The notes under the pieces: generated by a model
What the model was told of the DNA's origin: nothing
The model's input: the letters and a program-made list of their open reading frames with translations, nothing else
The model's database searches: none
Shown here: piece after piece, positions 1 through 9,205 of the stretch
Numbering within the stretch: position 1 is the first letter of the stretch
How the letters are laid out: each line of letters opens with the position of its first letter
Program-made: the position numbers and the translations under genes
NCBI RefSeq assembly: GCF_002091675.1
Contig: NZ_BDAE01000011.1
Coordinates: 90,723-154,722, forward strand
Direction of reading: 5' to 3'
Source of the DNA: Pseudomonas luteola NBRC 103146
GTDB taxonomy: Bacteria > Pseudomonadota > Gammaproteobacteria > Pseudomonadales > Pseudomonadaceae
Length of the DNA: 64,000 bases

Positions 1-206
1 TGCCGAACGGCCGTAATGCCATCCATGAAGGGCATCTCATAATCCATGGTAACGACGTCGGGTTTCAACGCCATCACCTGATCAATCCCTTCACGCCCAT
101 TGGTCGCCGTACCGACGACCGTAATATTGGGATCACCCGCCAGGATTTCAGTCAAACGGCGGCGGAAGAAACCCGAATCATCCACCACCAACACTCTTAC
201 AGCCAT
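1..206 (-). CDS. cheB: Chemotaxis response regulator CheB (N-terminal part, cut by window edge)
   Basis: Reading from the ATG at 206 towards the window edge gives the first 68 residues of a response-regulator receiver. It opens with [16 protein letters not shown] (acidic pair VDD near residues 8-10) and contains the phospho-acceptor region [12 protein letters not shown]. CheB proteins join this receiver to a C-terminal methylesterase that demethylates chemoreceptor glutamates; that half lies outside the window. The gene starts 28 bases after the cheA stop, so it is probably co-transcribed with cheA. A plain CheY would look similar over this stretch, but the position right after cheA and the sequence both favour CheB. 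Confidence 0.9.
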   Translation of the reverse strand, partial: MAVRVLVVDDSGFFRRRLTEILAGDPNITVVGTATNGREGIDQVMALKPDVVTMDYEMPFMDGITAVR

Positions 207-234
207 ATGACACTCCTAACGGCGGGGCTTCGAC

Positions 235-2460
235 TCAAATACCGCGGCGCGCGTAGCGCTTGAGCATGCTCGGTACGTCAAGGATCAATGCGATCCGGCC
301 ATCACCTGTAATGGTGGCTCCCGACATACCCGGCGTTCCTTGCAACATCTTGCCTAATGGCTTGATGACTACTTCTTCCTGACCTACGAGTTGATCCACA
401 ACAAAACCGATGCGTTGCGTACCGACCGACAGGATAACAACGTGACCTTCCTGCTGTTGCTCATCGTAAGCTGCATCCTTGACCAGCCAGCGCTTGAGGT
501 AGAACAGCGGCAGTGCTTTGTCGCGAACCACGACCACTTCCTGACCGTCGACCACATTGGTGCGGGAGAGGTCCAGGTGGAAGATCTCGTTCACGTTGAC
601 CAGTGGGAATGCAAAGGCCTGATCGCCCAGCATTACCATCAGGGTTGGCATGATCGCCAGGGTCAGCGGGACCTTGATCACAATCTTGGAGCCCTGCCCC
701 TTGTTGGAGAAGACGTTTACCGTGCCGTTAAGCTGGGTAATCTTGGTCTTCACCACGTCCATGCCCACACCACGACCGGAAATATCGGAGATTTCGGTCT
801 TGGTTGAAAAGCCTGGTGCAAAGATCAGGTTGTAGCATTCAAGATCGGTCAGACGCTCCGCCGCATCCTTATCGAGCAGGCCTTTTTCAACAGCCTTGGC
901 GCGCAGAGCGTTGGGATCCATTCCTTTACCATCGTCAGAGATCGCCAACAGGATATGATCGCCCTCCTGCTCTGCAGACAGAACGACACGGCCCGCACGG
1001 GCTTTGCCATTCTTCTCGCGCTCGGCAGGCTCCTCGATTCCATGGTCGACCGCGTTGCGCACCAAGTGCACCAGCGGGTCAGCCAAGGCCTCTACCAAGT
1101 TCTTGTCGAGATCGGTTTCTTCACCCACAAGCTCAAGGTTGATTTCTTTCTTCAGGTTGCGCGCCAAGTCACGAACCAGACGCGGGAAGCGTCCGAATAC
1201 CTTCTTGATTGGCTGCATGCGCGTCTTCATGACCGAGGTCTGAAGATCCGCGGTCACAACGTCCAGGTTCGATACAGCCTTGGCCATGGCCTCATCGCCG
1301 CTGTTCAGCCCAAGACGAACCAGACGATTGCGCACCAGCACCAGCTCACCGACCATGTTCATGATCTCGTCGAGACGGGCGGTGTCCACACGCACGGTTG
1401 TTTCAGCTTCGCTGGCCGGCTTCTCGCCTGCCGGAGCAGCCGCCGCACGCGGTTCAGCTTTGGGTGCTGCACTGGCTGCCGGTGTTGGGGCCGCTGCAGG
1501 CTGGGGCTTCGCCACAGGAGCAGATGCTGCCTTGGTAACCGGAGCAGGTGCAGGCGCTACAGGAGCAGCCGCAACACCACCGTCGAAACGGCCCTTTCCA
1601 TGCAGCTCATCCAGCAGGGACTCGAACTCGTCATCCGTGATTTCATCACCTGACTTGGCTACCGGAGCAGCAGCCTTGGCAGGTTCGGACGGCGCTGCAA
1701 CAGCAGCATCAAACTTACCTTTGCCGTGCAGCTGATCCAGCAGAGATTCAAACTCGTCATCCGTGATCTCGTCACCTGACTTGGCTACCGGAGCAGCAGC
1801 CTTGGCAGGCTCGGACGGCGCTGCAACAGCAGCATCAAACTTACCTTTGCCGTGCAGCTGATCCAGCAGAGATTCAAACTCGTCATCGGTGATTTCGTCG
1901 CCAGATGCAGGTACGGCCGAGCCAACGGCTGCCACAGGTGCAGGCTCATTCCCGATTGCATCGAGGAGTCGGTCAAACTCATCGTCGCTTACATCACTGG
2001 CAGCAGGTGCCTGGACAGCAACCACAGGGGTCTGAACCGGCTCCACAGCAGTGGGAGCAGGTTCGGCGCCCTCAGGCTCCGCCAGACGTGCCAAGGCAGC
2101 CAGCAGCTCAGGAGTAGCCGGTGTCGGCTCAGTACGCTCACGTACCTGGCCGAACATTTCGTTTACCGTATCCAGAGCTTGAAGGACAACGTCCATCAGC
2201 TCGGCATCAACGCGGCGCTCACCCTTACGCAGGATGTCGAACACGTTTTCGGCAATGTGGCAGCACTCAACAAGGGCGTGCAACTGGAGGAAGCCTGCCC
2301 CTCCCTTTACCGTGTGGAATCCACGGAAGATGGCGTTGAGAAGATTCATATCATCCGGGCGGCTTTCGAGTTCCACCAATTGCTCGGACAACAATTCGAG
2401 AATCTCGCCGGCCTCTACCAGGAAATCCTGGAGGATTTCTTCATCGGCGTCGAAGCTCAT
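235..2460 (-). CDS. cheA: Chemotaxis sensor histidine kinase CheA
   Basis: 741 residues with the full CheA layout. The N-terminal Hpt (P1) domain has phospho-acceptor His49 in FHTVKGGAGF. A long Ala/Pro-rich linker spans about residues 120-360. The P3 dimerisation helix begins near TARLDEIMNMVGELV. The P4 ATPase has the N box HLVRNAVDHGIE, ISDDGKGMD and SGRGVGMDVV. The C-terminal CheW-like P5 domain completes it. CheA autophosphorylates in receptor arrays and passes phosphate to CheY and CheB. It lies between cheZ and cheB in a cheY-cheZ-cheA-cheB run. The linker is odd: it holds near-identical 42-residue tandem repeats built round DDEFESLLD, preceded by a diverged copy (SDDEFDRLLD). Confidence 0.97.
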   Translation of the reverse strand: MSFDADEEILQDFLVEAGEILELLSEQLVELESRPDDMNLLNAIFRGFHTVKGGAGFLQLHALVECCHIAENVFDILRKGERRVDAELMDVVLQALDTVNEMFGQVRERTEPTPATPELLAALARLAEPEGAEPAPTAVEPVQTPVVAVQAPAASDVSDDEFDRLLDAIGNEPAPVAAVGSAVPASGDEITDDEFESLLDQLHGKGKFDAAVAAPSEPAKAAAPVAKSGDEITDDEFESLLDQLHGKGKFDAAVAAPSEPAKAAAPVAKSGDEITDDEFESLLDELHGKGRFDGGVAAAPVAPAPAPVTKAASAPVAKPQPAAAPTPAASAAPKAEPRAAAAPAGEKPASEAETTVRVDTARLDEIMNMVGELVLVRNRLVRLGLNSGDEAMAKAVSNLDVVTADLQTSVMKTRMQPIKKVFGRFPRLVRDLARNLKKEINLELVGEETDLDKNLVEALADPLVHLVRNAVDHGIEEPAEREKNGKARAGRVVLSAEQEGDHILLAISDDGKGMDPNALRAKAVEKGLLDKDAAERLTDLECYNLIFAPGFSTKTEISDISGRGVGMDVVKTKITQLNGTVNVFSNKGQGSKIVIKVPLTLAIMPTLMVMLGDQAFAFPLVNVNEIFHLDLSRTNVVDGQEVVVVRDKALPLFYLKRWLVKDAAYDEQQQEGHVVILSVGTQRIGFVVDQLVGQEEVVIKPLGKMLQGTPGMSGATITGDGRIALILDVPSMLKRYARRGI
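1580..1905 (-). repeat. 126-bp tandem repeats inside cheA
   Basis: Two nearly identical 126-bp units followed by a partly diverged third lie in the linker-coding part of cheA; the same bases recur at 1651 and 1777, exactly 126 apart. Each unit encodes 42 residues starting SGDEITDDEFESLLDQL and ending in an Ala/Pro/Lys-rich spacer. The near-absence of silent differences points to recent duplication or gene conversion. The frame is kept, so copy number could vary without breaking the gene. Confidence 0.9.
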
Positions 2461-2486
2461 TCATGCACTCTCCAAAAAGGCCAGGT

Positions 2487-3272
2487 TTAGAAACCAAGGC
2501 TGGACAGAAGGTCATCTACGTCATCCTGGCTGGATACGACGTCTTCTCTTTTATCGGCATGAATCTGCGGACCTTCACCCTTCGAAGACTTTTCTTTTTG
2601 AATTTCTTCGATGGCCTTGACGTGGTCGTGGCTAATTCCTGCATAACGATCCACCTGACCGGCCATACGGACCAGCTTGACGAGATCGCGCTCGACTTGT
2701 GTAACAAGGTTCGTCACACGCTTGATGACTTGGCCTGTAAGATCCTGGTAATCCTGCGCCAGCAGGATGTCGTTCAGCAGCGAAGACAGCTTGTGGGCGT
2801 CCTCGTCGCTGCGCCCCAGAAACGCACCGACGCGCTTGGCCAGCTCGCGGAACTCCTCGGCACTGAGCTCGCGCCGCATAAAGCGGCCCCACTCGGCGTG
2901 GAGGTCATGAGCGTCCTTACCAAATGATTCGATAAGCGGTGTGCTGGCATCGACCAAGTCCATGGTACGGTTGGCAGCACGCTCCGTCATTTCCACAACG
3001 TAGCTTAGGCGATCGGTGGCGTCTGCAATGTTTGTCACTTCATTGGCATAGGACGCCTGGGGATCGATCTGGAAGTTGACGATCGCGTTGTGCAACTCAC
3101 GCGTCAGCTTGCCGATTTCCTGATACAGACCACGATCTCGCACCTGATTGAGCTCATTGATGAGCTGCACTGCCTGGCTGAAATTGCCATCTTCAAGGCT
3201 GGCAACCAGCTCTTGGGCATGCTTTTTCAGGGTCGATTCCAGGTCTTCGAATGATTTACTGCCAAGGTCCAT
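2487..3272 (-). CDS. cheZ: CheY-P phosphatase CheZ
   Basis: 261 residues, the usual size for Pseudomonas CheZ. The protein is mostly helical. The catalytic helix carries AQDYQDLTGQ, which holds the Asp/Gln pair that positions water for CheY-P dephosphorylation. The C-terminal tail DDVDDLLSSLGF matches the CheY-binding helix of the family. I chose the ATG at 3272 because GAGGA lies just upstream and the product begins MDLGSKSFEDLE; a longer reading from 3311 would overlap the end of cheY. It directly follows cheY and precedes cheA in the same operon. Confidence 0.93.
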   Translation of the reverse strand: MDLGSKSFEDLESTLKKHAQELVASLEDGNFSQAVQLINELNQVRDRGLYQEIGKLTRELHNAIVNFQIDPQASYANEVTNIADATDRLSYVVEMTERAANRTMDLVDASTPLIESFGKDAHDLHAEWGRFMRRELSAEEFRELAKRVGAFLGRSDEDAHKLSSLLNDILLAQDYQDLTGQVIKRVTNLVTQVERDLVKLVRMAGQVDRYAGISHDHVKAIEEIQKEKSSKGEGPQIHADKREDVVSSQDDVDDLLSSLGF

Positions 3273-3291
3273 AACATCCTCGAGATGGTTA

Positions 3292-3666
3292 TCAGCCGTT
3301 GACCCGCTCAAAGATCTTGTCGATCTTTTCTTTGAGCACCTGGGCAGTAAACGGCTTCACAACGTAACCATTCACACCCGCTTGAGCTGCCTCGACAATT
3401 TGTTCGCGCTTGGCTTCGGCCGTTACCATCAGAACAGGCAGGTTCTTCAGGCGTGCATCGGCACGGACTTCCCGTAGCAGGTCGATACCGGTCATACCCG
3501 GCATGTTCCAGTCCGTTACCAGGAAGTCGAAGTTGCCGCTTTGCAGCATCGGCAACGCCGTCAAGCCGTCGTCGGCCTCGGTAGTATTGGTGAACCCCAG
3601 ATCTCGCAGCAGATTCTTGATGATGCGTCTCATGGTGGAAAAATCGTCCACGATGAGAATTTTCAT
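3292..3666 (-). CDS. cheY: Chemotaxis response regulator CheY
   Basis: 124 residues beginning [14 protein letters not shown], a single receiver domain. Visible active-site residues are the acidic pair Asp7/Asp8, phospho-acceptor Asp52 in VTDWNMPG, Thr82 and Lys104 in VVKPF. CheY-P binds FliM/FliN at the motor switch and alters rotation. The start at 3666 gives the standard CheY length; an in-frame ATG at 3705 would add 13 residues and cannot be excluded. It is the first gene of the cheYZAB run and follows fliA after 79 bases. Confidence 0.95.
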   Translation of the reverse strand: MKILIVDDFSTMRRIIKNLLRDLGFTNTTEADDGLTALPMLQSGNFDFLVTDWNMPGMTGIDLLREVRADARLKNLPVLMVTAEAKREQIVEAAQAGVNGYVVKPFTAQVLKEKIDKIFERVNG

Positions 3667-3702
3667 ATCTTTGTCCAAGTCGACCTCCATCCTTACCCCA
3701 GA

Positions 3703-3722
3703 CATGCCTTTTCAAAGGCATG
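3703..3722. repeat. Perfect inverted repeat upstream of cheY
   Basis: CATGCCTTT and AAAGGCATG are separated by two bases in the fliA-cheY gap. The hairpin has no T-run after it on the minus strand, so it is not an obvious terminator. It would lie just ahead of the cheY ribosome-binding region, or overlap the 5' end of the longer cheY reading. Confidence 0.6.
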
Positions 3723-3745
3723 CCATACATGCTTAGTGTTTTGCC

Positions 3746-4486
3746 TTAGCGCGAACGCCATTCAGCCAGACGAGCCCGCAGACGTGCTGCGCACTGACTG
3801 TGCAGTTGACAGACTCGGGATTCACTTACCCCAAGCACCTCTCCGATTTCCTTTAGGTTCAACTCCTCGTCGTAATACAGCGACAAGACGAGACGCTCAC
3901 GCTCTGGAAGATTGGCGATGGCTTCCGCCAGGGCCTGCTTGAAACGATCATCTTCCAGTCCTCGACCTGGCTCGAAATCATGGGCTCCGCTCTCTTCGAG
4001 ACCGTGCTCACCCTCTTCCATCAAGTCATCGAAGCTGAACAGGCGACTTCCCAATGTGTCATTGAGAATGCCGTAATATTCTTCAAGGCTTACACCAAGT
4101 TCGGCAGCAACTTCAGGATCTTTAGCGTCACGACCCGTTCTTGCTTCAACAGCACGAATCGCATCGGCCACCATACGGCTGTTACGATGCACCGAACGAG
4201 GTGCCCAATCACCTTTGCGAACCTCGTCCAGCATGGCTCCGCGGATACGGATACCGGCATAGGTTTCAAAGCTTGCACCTTTGCCGGCATCGTACTTCTT
4301 GGAGGCCTCGAGCAGGCCGATCATGCCGGCCTGCATGAGATCTTCCACCTGTACATTGGCAGGCAGACGCGCCAACAGGTGATAGGCAATGCGCTTGACC
4401 AGCGGCGCATACTGATTGATCAGTTGCTCCTGCTGTGAATGGGTCTGAGATTTACTGTACATACGGAGACCGCTGGACGCTGTCAT
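3746..4486 (-). CDS. fliA: Flagellar sigma factor FliA (sigma-28)
   Basis: 246 residues beginning MTASSGLRMYSKSQ. Region 2 is clear (YAPLVKRIAYHLLARLP, FETYAGIRIRGAMLDEVRKGDW), as is a region 4 helix-turn-helix (LNLKEIGEVLGVSESRVCQLH). FliA directs RNA polymerase to late flagellar and chemotaxis genes. The ATG at 4486 overlaps the fleN stop by four bases (ATGA), which fixes the start and implies translational coupling; the open frame upstream belongs to the fleN region. The neighbours flhF-fleN-fliA-cheY follow the standard Pseudomonas order. Confidence 0.96.
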   Translation of the reverse strand: MTASSGLRMYSKSQTHSQQEQLINQYAPLVKRIAYHLLARLPANVQVEDLMQAGMIGLLEASKKYDAGKGASFETYAGIRIRGAMLDEVRKGDWAPRSVHRNSRMVADAIRAVEARTGRDAKDPEVAAELGVSLEEYYGILNDTLGSRLFSFDDLMEEGEHGLEESGAHDFEPGRGLEDDRFKQALAEAIANLPERERLVLSLYYDEELNLKEIGEVLGVSESRVCQLHSQCAARLRARLAEWRSR

Positions 4487-5310
4487 ACATTTGGCCCTAC
4501 AGTGGGTTGCACCAATCGTTCGACGAAAAACTCCAAGTGACCGCGTGGGTTGGCCGGCAAGGGCCAAGCATCCACCTTCTGGGCAATAGCCCGGAAAGCC
4601 AGAGCGGCTTTGGAGCGCGGGTATGCTTCGTATACGGACCGCTGCTTCTGGACGGCTTTCCGTACACATTCATCAAAAGGAACCGCACCCACATACTGCA
4701 GAGCCACATCCAAGAAACGGTCAGTTACCTTGGTCAGCTTAGCAAAGAGATTGCGACCTTCCTGGGGCGTCAATGTCATATTCGCCAGTACGCGAAACCG
4801 CGTGATTCCATGATCGCGGTTGAACATCTTGATAAGCGCATAAGCGTCCGTGATCGAAGTAGGCTCATCACAGACCACCAGAAGCACCTCCTGGGCAGCC
4901 CGTACAAAGCTCACGACCGAATCACCGATGCCGGCAGCTGTATCGACAACAAGCACATCGATATCGTTGCTGATGTCACTGAATGCCTGGATCAGACCGG
5001 CATGTTGAAGAGACGACAACTGCACCATGGCTTGCGCACCGGAAGCGGCCGGAACGACCCGGATACCGCCAGGGCCTTGCAAAATCACGTCGCGAAGATC
5101 ACATTTACCTTCGATCACATCGGCGAGCGTCTGCTTCGGGGTCAAACCGAGCAGAACGTCGACGTTTGCCAAGCCCAAGTCGGCATCGAGCAACATGACA
5201 CGTCGGCCCAGTTCAGCCAACGCTAGCGAAAGGTTTACCGAAACGTTGGTTTTTCCAACGCCTCCCTTGCCGCCTGTCACTGCAATTACCTGTACGGGAT
5301 GCATACCCAT
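4483..5310 (-). CDS. fleN: Flagellar number regulator FleN (MinD/ParA-type ATPase)
   Basis: 275 residues from the ATG at 5310 (MGMHPVQVIAVTGGKGG). The deviant Walker A KGGVGKTN lies near residue 15, followed by LLDADLGLANVD and VVDTAAGIGDSVV. FleN/FlhG binds FleQ and damps its activity, keeping flagellar number low, and works with FlhF in polar placement. It sits between flhF (176-base gap) and fliA (4-base overlap). The gap ahead of it could hold a promoter of its own, but I see no clear one. The alternative ATG at 5352 would add 14 residues without family resemblance. Confidence 0.95.
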   Translation of the reverse strand: MGMHPVQVIAVTGGKGGVGKTNVSVNLSLALAELGRRVMLLDADLGLANVDVLLGLTPKQTLADVIEGKCDLRDVILQGPGGIRVVPAASGAQAMVQLSSLQHAGLIQAFSDISNDIDVLVVDTAAGIGDSVVSFVRAAQEVLLVVCDEPTSITDAYALIKMFNRDHGITRFRVLANMTLTPQEGRNLFAKLTKVTDRFLDVALQYVGAVPFDECVRKAVQKQRSVYEAYPRSKAALAFRAIAQKVDAWPLPANPRGHLEFFVERLVQPTVGPNV

Positions 5311-5486
5311 TGCTGTACACCTATGAAAAACCAGCCAGCCCGTAGAGGGCATTTATGGTGTAGCCAGATCGTTATGCTAACGAGCCAGCTGGCACTTAAA
5401 CCTGAAGCGTGTACTGCTTTCTGACACTACGACGCCTGTAAACCTTCTATTGCAAAAACCTTACCCAACTCGCAAAAAACTGTAAT

Positions 5487-6815
5487 TTAACCGACGCGCT
5501 TGGCCGGCTTTTGATAAAGCTCGGCAAACATATCCGCCATGGTTTCCTCTGCAGGCTCCTCGGTCAGCTGACGATTGACTGCACGGCTAACCAGCTGATG
5601 CTTGCGCGCAATATGCAGGTCGTCAGGGATGCGAGGACCGTCGGAGAGATAGGCTACCGGGATATGATGGCTAATGGCTATACCGAGCGCTTCACCCAAC
5701 GTCGCGGACTCATCCAGTTTGGTCAGAACACAACCAGCCAGACCGCACCCCTTGTAGTTGTGATAAGCCGCTTTTAGCACCTGGCTCTGGCTGGTTACTG
5801 CCATGACCAGATAGCTACGAATCTTCAGTTTCTCATTAGCCAGCGCTTCCAGCTGCAGACGCAGGGAGGGGTCATTGGCCGGGATACCTGCCGTATCGAT
5901 CAGGACCATGCGCTTGCGAGCCAGTGGCTCAAGCGCCTGAGCCAACGACTGACGTGGATCTACAACGGTAACCGGCACATCGAGAATATGACCCAACGTC
6001 TTGATTTGTTCTTGGGCCCCGATGCGATGGCTATCCATGGTGACCAGCGCAAGACTTTGCGCGCCATACTTCAGAACATAGCTCGCTGCCATTTTGGACA
6101 GCGTAGTGGTCTTGCCCGATCCGGCGGGACCGACGAACGCGACGATACCGCCCTCTTCCAGCAGATCAACCTGGGGCGTGTCGATTGCCTGGGTCAGGTG
6201 GGCCAGCAGCATACGCCAGGCCTGACGGGGCTCGTTCACACTTGCCACACGCGCCATCAGGTCACGGCACAGATCAGCCGGAAGTCCCATGCGTTGCAGG
6301 CGGCGCCAGAAGTTTGCTTCGTCAGGACGCTTGTCCTGCATCTGGCCCCAGGCGATAGAGCCCAGCTGCACTTCAATCAATTCACGTAGCCCGGTGATCT
6401 CGGAGCGCATGGCATCCAGCGCGCGGCGCTCTTCGGCAGAAGGCGCGGCGGCAACGGCAGGTGCTGGCTGGGCAACTTTGGGCTCGGAGATAACAGGTTC
6501 CTGGCGAGCGCTGATCTGCTCACTGCCAAAGAGTTGACTAGCGTTGGCTTGCGGCGCAGCGATACCCTGGTTAGGCGAGCGAATGGCCAGTTCAGCGTGG
6601 GCTTCGGCGATACGCACTTGGGTTTTACGCAGCTCGGCTTCCAGCGCAGCATTCGGCGCAGTAGGAGTCGGCGCTTGATAATCCAGGGCAGCGGTCAGCT
6701 CAATGCCACCGGCAACACGGCGATTGCTCAGGATCGCGGCATCTGCACCCAGTTCGTCACGAACCATTTTCATGGCTTGACGCATATCAGCAGCAAAAAA
6801 GCGTTTAACTTGCAT
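5487..6815 (-). CDS. flhF: SRP-like GTPase FlhF, flagellar placement
   Basis: 442 residues starting MQVKRFFAADMRQAMKMV. A variable N-terminal and middle region rich in Ala/Pro/Gln leads into the NG GTPase domain: P-loop GPAGSGKTTTLSK, DSHRIGAQEQ, IDTAGIPAND and TKLDES. FlhF is the third SRP-family GTPase; at the cell pole it recruits early flagellar parts and sets flagellar position. It starts 10 bases after flhA ends and is almost certainly co-transcribed with it. Confidence 0.96.
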   Translation of the reverse strand: MQVKRFFAADMRQAMKMVRDELGADAAILSNRRVAGGIELTAALDYQAPTPTAPNAALEAELRKTQVRIAEAHAELAIRSPNQGIAAPQANASQLFGSEQISARQEPVISEPKVAQPAPAVAAAPSAEERRALDAMRSEITGLRELIEVQLGSIAWGQMQDKRPDEANFWRRLQRMGLPADLCRDLMARVASVNEPRQAWRMLLAHLTQAIDTPQVDLLEEGGIVAFVGPAGSGKTTTLSKMAASYVLKYGAQSLALVTMDSHRIGAQEQIKTLGHILDVPVTVVDPRQSLAQALEPLARKRMVLIDTAGIPANDPSLRLQLEALANEKLKIRSYLVMAVTSQSQVLKAAYHNYKGCGLAGCVLTKLDESATLGEALGIAISHHIPVAYLSDGPRIPDDLHIARKHQLVSRAVNRQLTEEPAEETMADMFAELYQKPAKRVG

Positions 6816-6825
6816 GGTTCAAACC

Positions 6826-8946
6826 TCAGCCGTTCTGGCCAACCGTTGCGATAATGGTGACTTGTTTGTTATCCGGAATTTCCTGATAAGCCAGCACAGA
6901 CATAGTGGGAACTGCCATTCGAGCGAAGCGGGACATCATCCCGCGAATCGCACCGGCTACCAGTAACACGACTGGCTTACCCATCATTTCTTGACGCTGT
7001 GCTGCATCTACCAGAGAGCGTTGCAATTTCTCGGCCATTCCTGGTTCCAGGAACATGCCATCTTCAACACCCTGTCCAGCCTTCTGCATACCATTAAGCA
7101 ACATCTGTTCCAATCTCGGTTCCAGCGTAATAACAGGCAGCTCGGGCTCCAGTCCAATGATGTTTTGGACGATTGCACGGGACAGCGCCACACGAACCGA
7201 CGAAACCATGACGGCGGGATCTTGACTACGCGGCGCCACATTCGCAATAGCCTCAGCAATCGTACGAACATCACGTACCGAGACCTGCTCCTGCAGCAAT
7301 TGCTGCAATACCTTAAGAAGCGTAGACAAGGAAATCATGCCTGGCACCAGTTCTTCGGCCAACTTGGGCGAACTCTTGGCCAGAAGCTGCAGTAATTGCT
7401 GCACTTCTTCATGCCCCAACAGCTCGTGGGCATGCTTTTGGAGAACCTGGTTGAGGTGGGTCGCAACGACCGTGCTGGCATCGACCACGGTATAGCCTAG
7501 GGACTGCGCCTGATCACGCTGACTGACGTCAATCCAAACCGCATCAAGGCCAAACGCCGGATCTTTGGCAATCACACCATTTAACGTGCCGAATACCTGA
7601 CCCGGGTTTATAGCCAGTTCGCGGTCCGGATAGATTTCGGCTTCCGCAACATTCACGCCCATCAACGTCAAACGATAAGCATTGGGCATCAGTTCCAGGT
7701 TGTCGCGAATATGCACAGCGGGCATAAGGAAGCCAAGATCCTGGGACAGCTTCTTGCGAACACCCTTGATACGCGTTAGCAGCTCACCGCCCTGGTTGCG
7801 ATCTACCAAAGGAATCAGGCGATAACCTACTTCCAGGCCAACCATGTCGACAGGCGTTACGTCATCCCAGCCCAGCTCCTTGGTTTCAGCGGGGCGCTGT
7901 ACGGGGGCCAACTCCTGCTGACGCTGAGCTTCCTGCTCGGCCACTTGCTTGACCTTGCGCTGGCGATCCCAGATGAAATAGGCACCGGCAGCAGCCATGA
8001 AGCCCAAACCCAAGAACGGCACGTGCGGCATGCCGGGTACCAGCCCCATAGCAATGATGATGGCCGCAGAGACAGCAAGCGCCTTTGGCGAGGCGAACAT
8101 TTGACGGTTGACCTGCTGCCCCATGTCTTCGGAAGAAGACACACGGGTTACCATGATGGCAGCCGCAACGGACAGCAACAGCGAAGGCACCTGGGCAACC
8201 AGGCCGTCACCAATAGTCAGCAGTGCATAGATACGGCCTGCATCGGCAATGCTCAGGTTATGCTGCATCATCCCGATCGCGATACCACCGAGCAGGTTGA
8301 TGAACAGTACCAGCAGACCGGCAACCGCGTCACCGCGAACGAATTTGCTGGCACCATCCATCGAACCGTAGAAGTCAGCTTCCTGACCTACCTCGGCACG
8401 ACGCTTCTTTGCTTCGGCCTGATCGATCACACCGGCGTTCAGGTCAGCGTCGATGGCCATCTGCTTACCAGGCATGGCGTCCAGAGTGAAACGCGCGGAT
8501 ACTTCGGAGATACGACCAGCACCCTTGGTCACTACCACAAAGTTGATGATCATCAGGATGGCGAACACGACCGCACCGACAACGTAGTTACCACCCACCA
8601 CTACGTCACCAAAGGCCTGAATCACCTTACCGGCAGCGGCATGGCCATCATGACCATGCAAAAGAACGACACGTGTAGACGCCACGTTCAATGCCAGGCG
8701 CAGCAACGTGGCCACGAGCAGAATCGTCGGAAACACCGCAAAGTCCAAAGGCCGTAGCGCATAAACGCTTACCAGCAATACCACGATCGACAGCGCGATA
8801 TTGAAGGTAAACAGCACGTCCAGCAGAAACGGCGGGATCGGCAATGTCATCATGCCGAGCATGGCCAGAACCAATATCGGTACAGCCAGGTTACCGCGGC
8901 TCAGGCTGCGAACATTGGTCAACATTTGCCCGTGATTAACTTTCAC
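6826..8946 (-). CDS. flhA: Flagellar export gate protein FlhA
   Basis: 706 residues, full length. The first half contains about eight hydrophobic membrane segments with the hallmark stretch VFPTILLVATLLRLALNVAS and the cytoplasmic FHIPEP-type loop (GRISEVSARFTLDAMPGKQ). The C-terminal half is the cytosolic nonameric ring domain that docks substrates and chaperones. FlhA is the proton-driven core of the flagellar type III export gate. It heads the flhA-flhF-fleN-fliA block, and a sigma-54-type promoter lies 68-83 bases upstream. Confidence 0.97.
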   Translation of the reverse strand: MKVNHGQMLTNVRSLSRGNLAVPILVLAMLGMMTLPIPPFLLDVLFTFNIALSIVVLLVSVYALRPLDFAVFPTILLVATLLRLALNVASTRVVLLHGHDGHAAAGKVIQAFGDVVVGGNYVVGAVVFAILMIINFVVVTKGAGRISEVSARFTLDAMPGKQMAIDADLNAGVIDQAEAKKRRAEVGQEADFYGSMDGASKFVRGDAVAGLLVLFINLLGGIAIGMMQHNLSIADAGRIYALLTIGDGLVAQVPSLLLSVAAAIMVTRVSSSEDMGQQVNRQMFASPKALAVSAAIIIAMGLVPGMPHVPFLGLGFMAAAGAYFIWDRQRKVKQVAEQEAQRQQELAPVQRPAETKELGWDDVTPVDMVGLEVGYRLIPLVDRNQGGELLTRIKGVRKKLSQDLGFLMPAVHIRDNLELMPNAYRLTLMGVNVAEAEIYPDRELAINPGQVFGTLNGVIAKDPAFGLDAVWIDVSQRDQAQSLGYTVVDASTVVATHLNQVLQKHAHELLGHEEVQQLLQLLAKSSPKLAEELVPGMISLSTLLKVLQQLLQEQVSVRDVRTIAEAIANVAPRSQDPAVMVSSVRVALSRAIVQNIIGLEPELPVITLEPRLEQMLLNGMQKAGQGVEDGMFLEPGMAEKLQRSLVDAAQRQEMMGKPVVLLVAGAIRGMMSRFARMAVPTMSVLAYQEIPDNKQVTIIATVGQNG

Positions 8947-9013
8947 AGTCGTTCCTCTTGAATGCCTTGCATATCAATCTTTTGACGTCAGAGCGTCTTG
9001 ATACAGGCTATTC

Positions 9014-9029
9014 AGCAAGCAACGGGCCA
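9014..9029 (-). promoter_or_regulatory. Sigma-54 promoter for flhA
   Basis: On the minus strand the sequence is TGGCCC-GTTGC-TTGCT. The -24 GG and -12 GC are at the required 10-base spacing, and both flanking elements are near consensus (TGGCAC-N5-TTGCW). It points at flhA, known in P. aeruginosa to need RpoN and FleQ. Confidence 0.75.
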
Positions 9030-9205
9030 AGTTCCTCTTTTGTTTGAATTTGTTGCGTTTGCGCCTGTTATATCGGCCTGCCAGGCTGTTTTCTTGAGGC
9101 CGGCCTTTAGCCATCGTTGATACGAGCACTGTAATAAGGAAACCTGAACACGCATATGAGGTCCCTTCACAAGACGCGCATAAAAGTGGATAACAGGAGA
9201 ACCCG

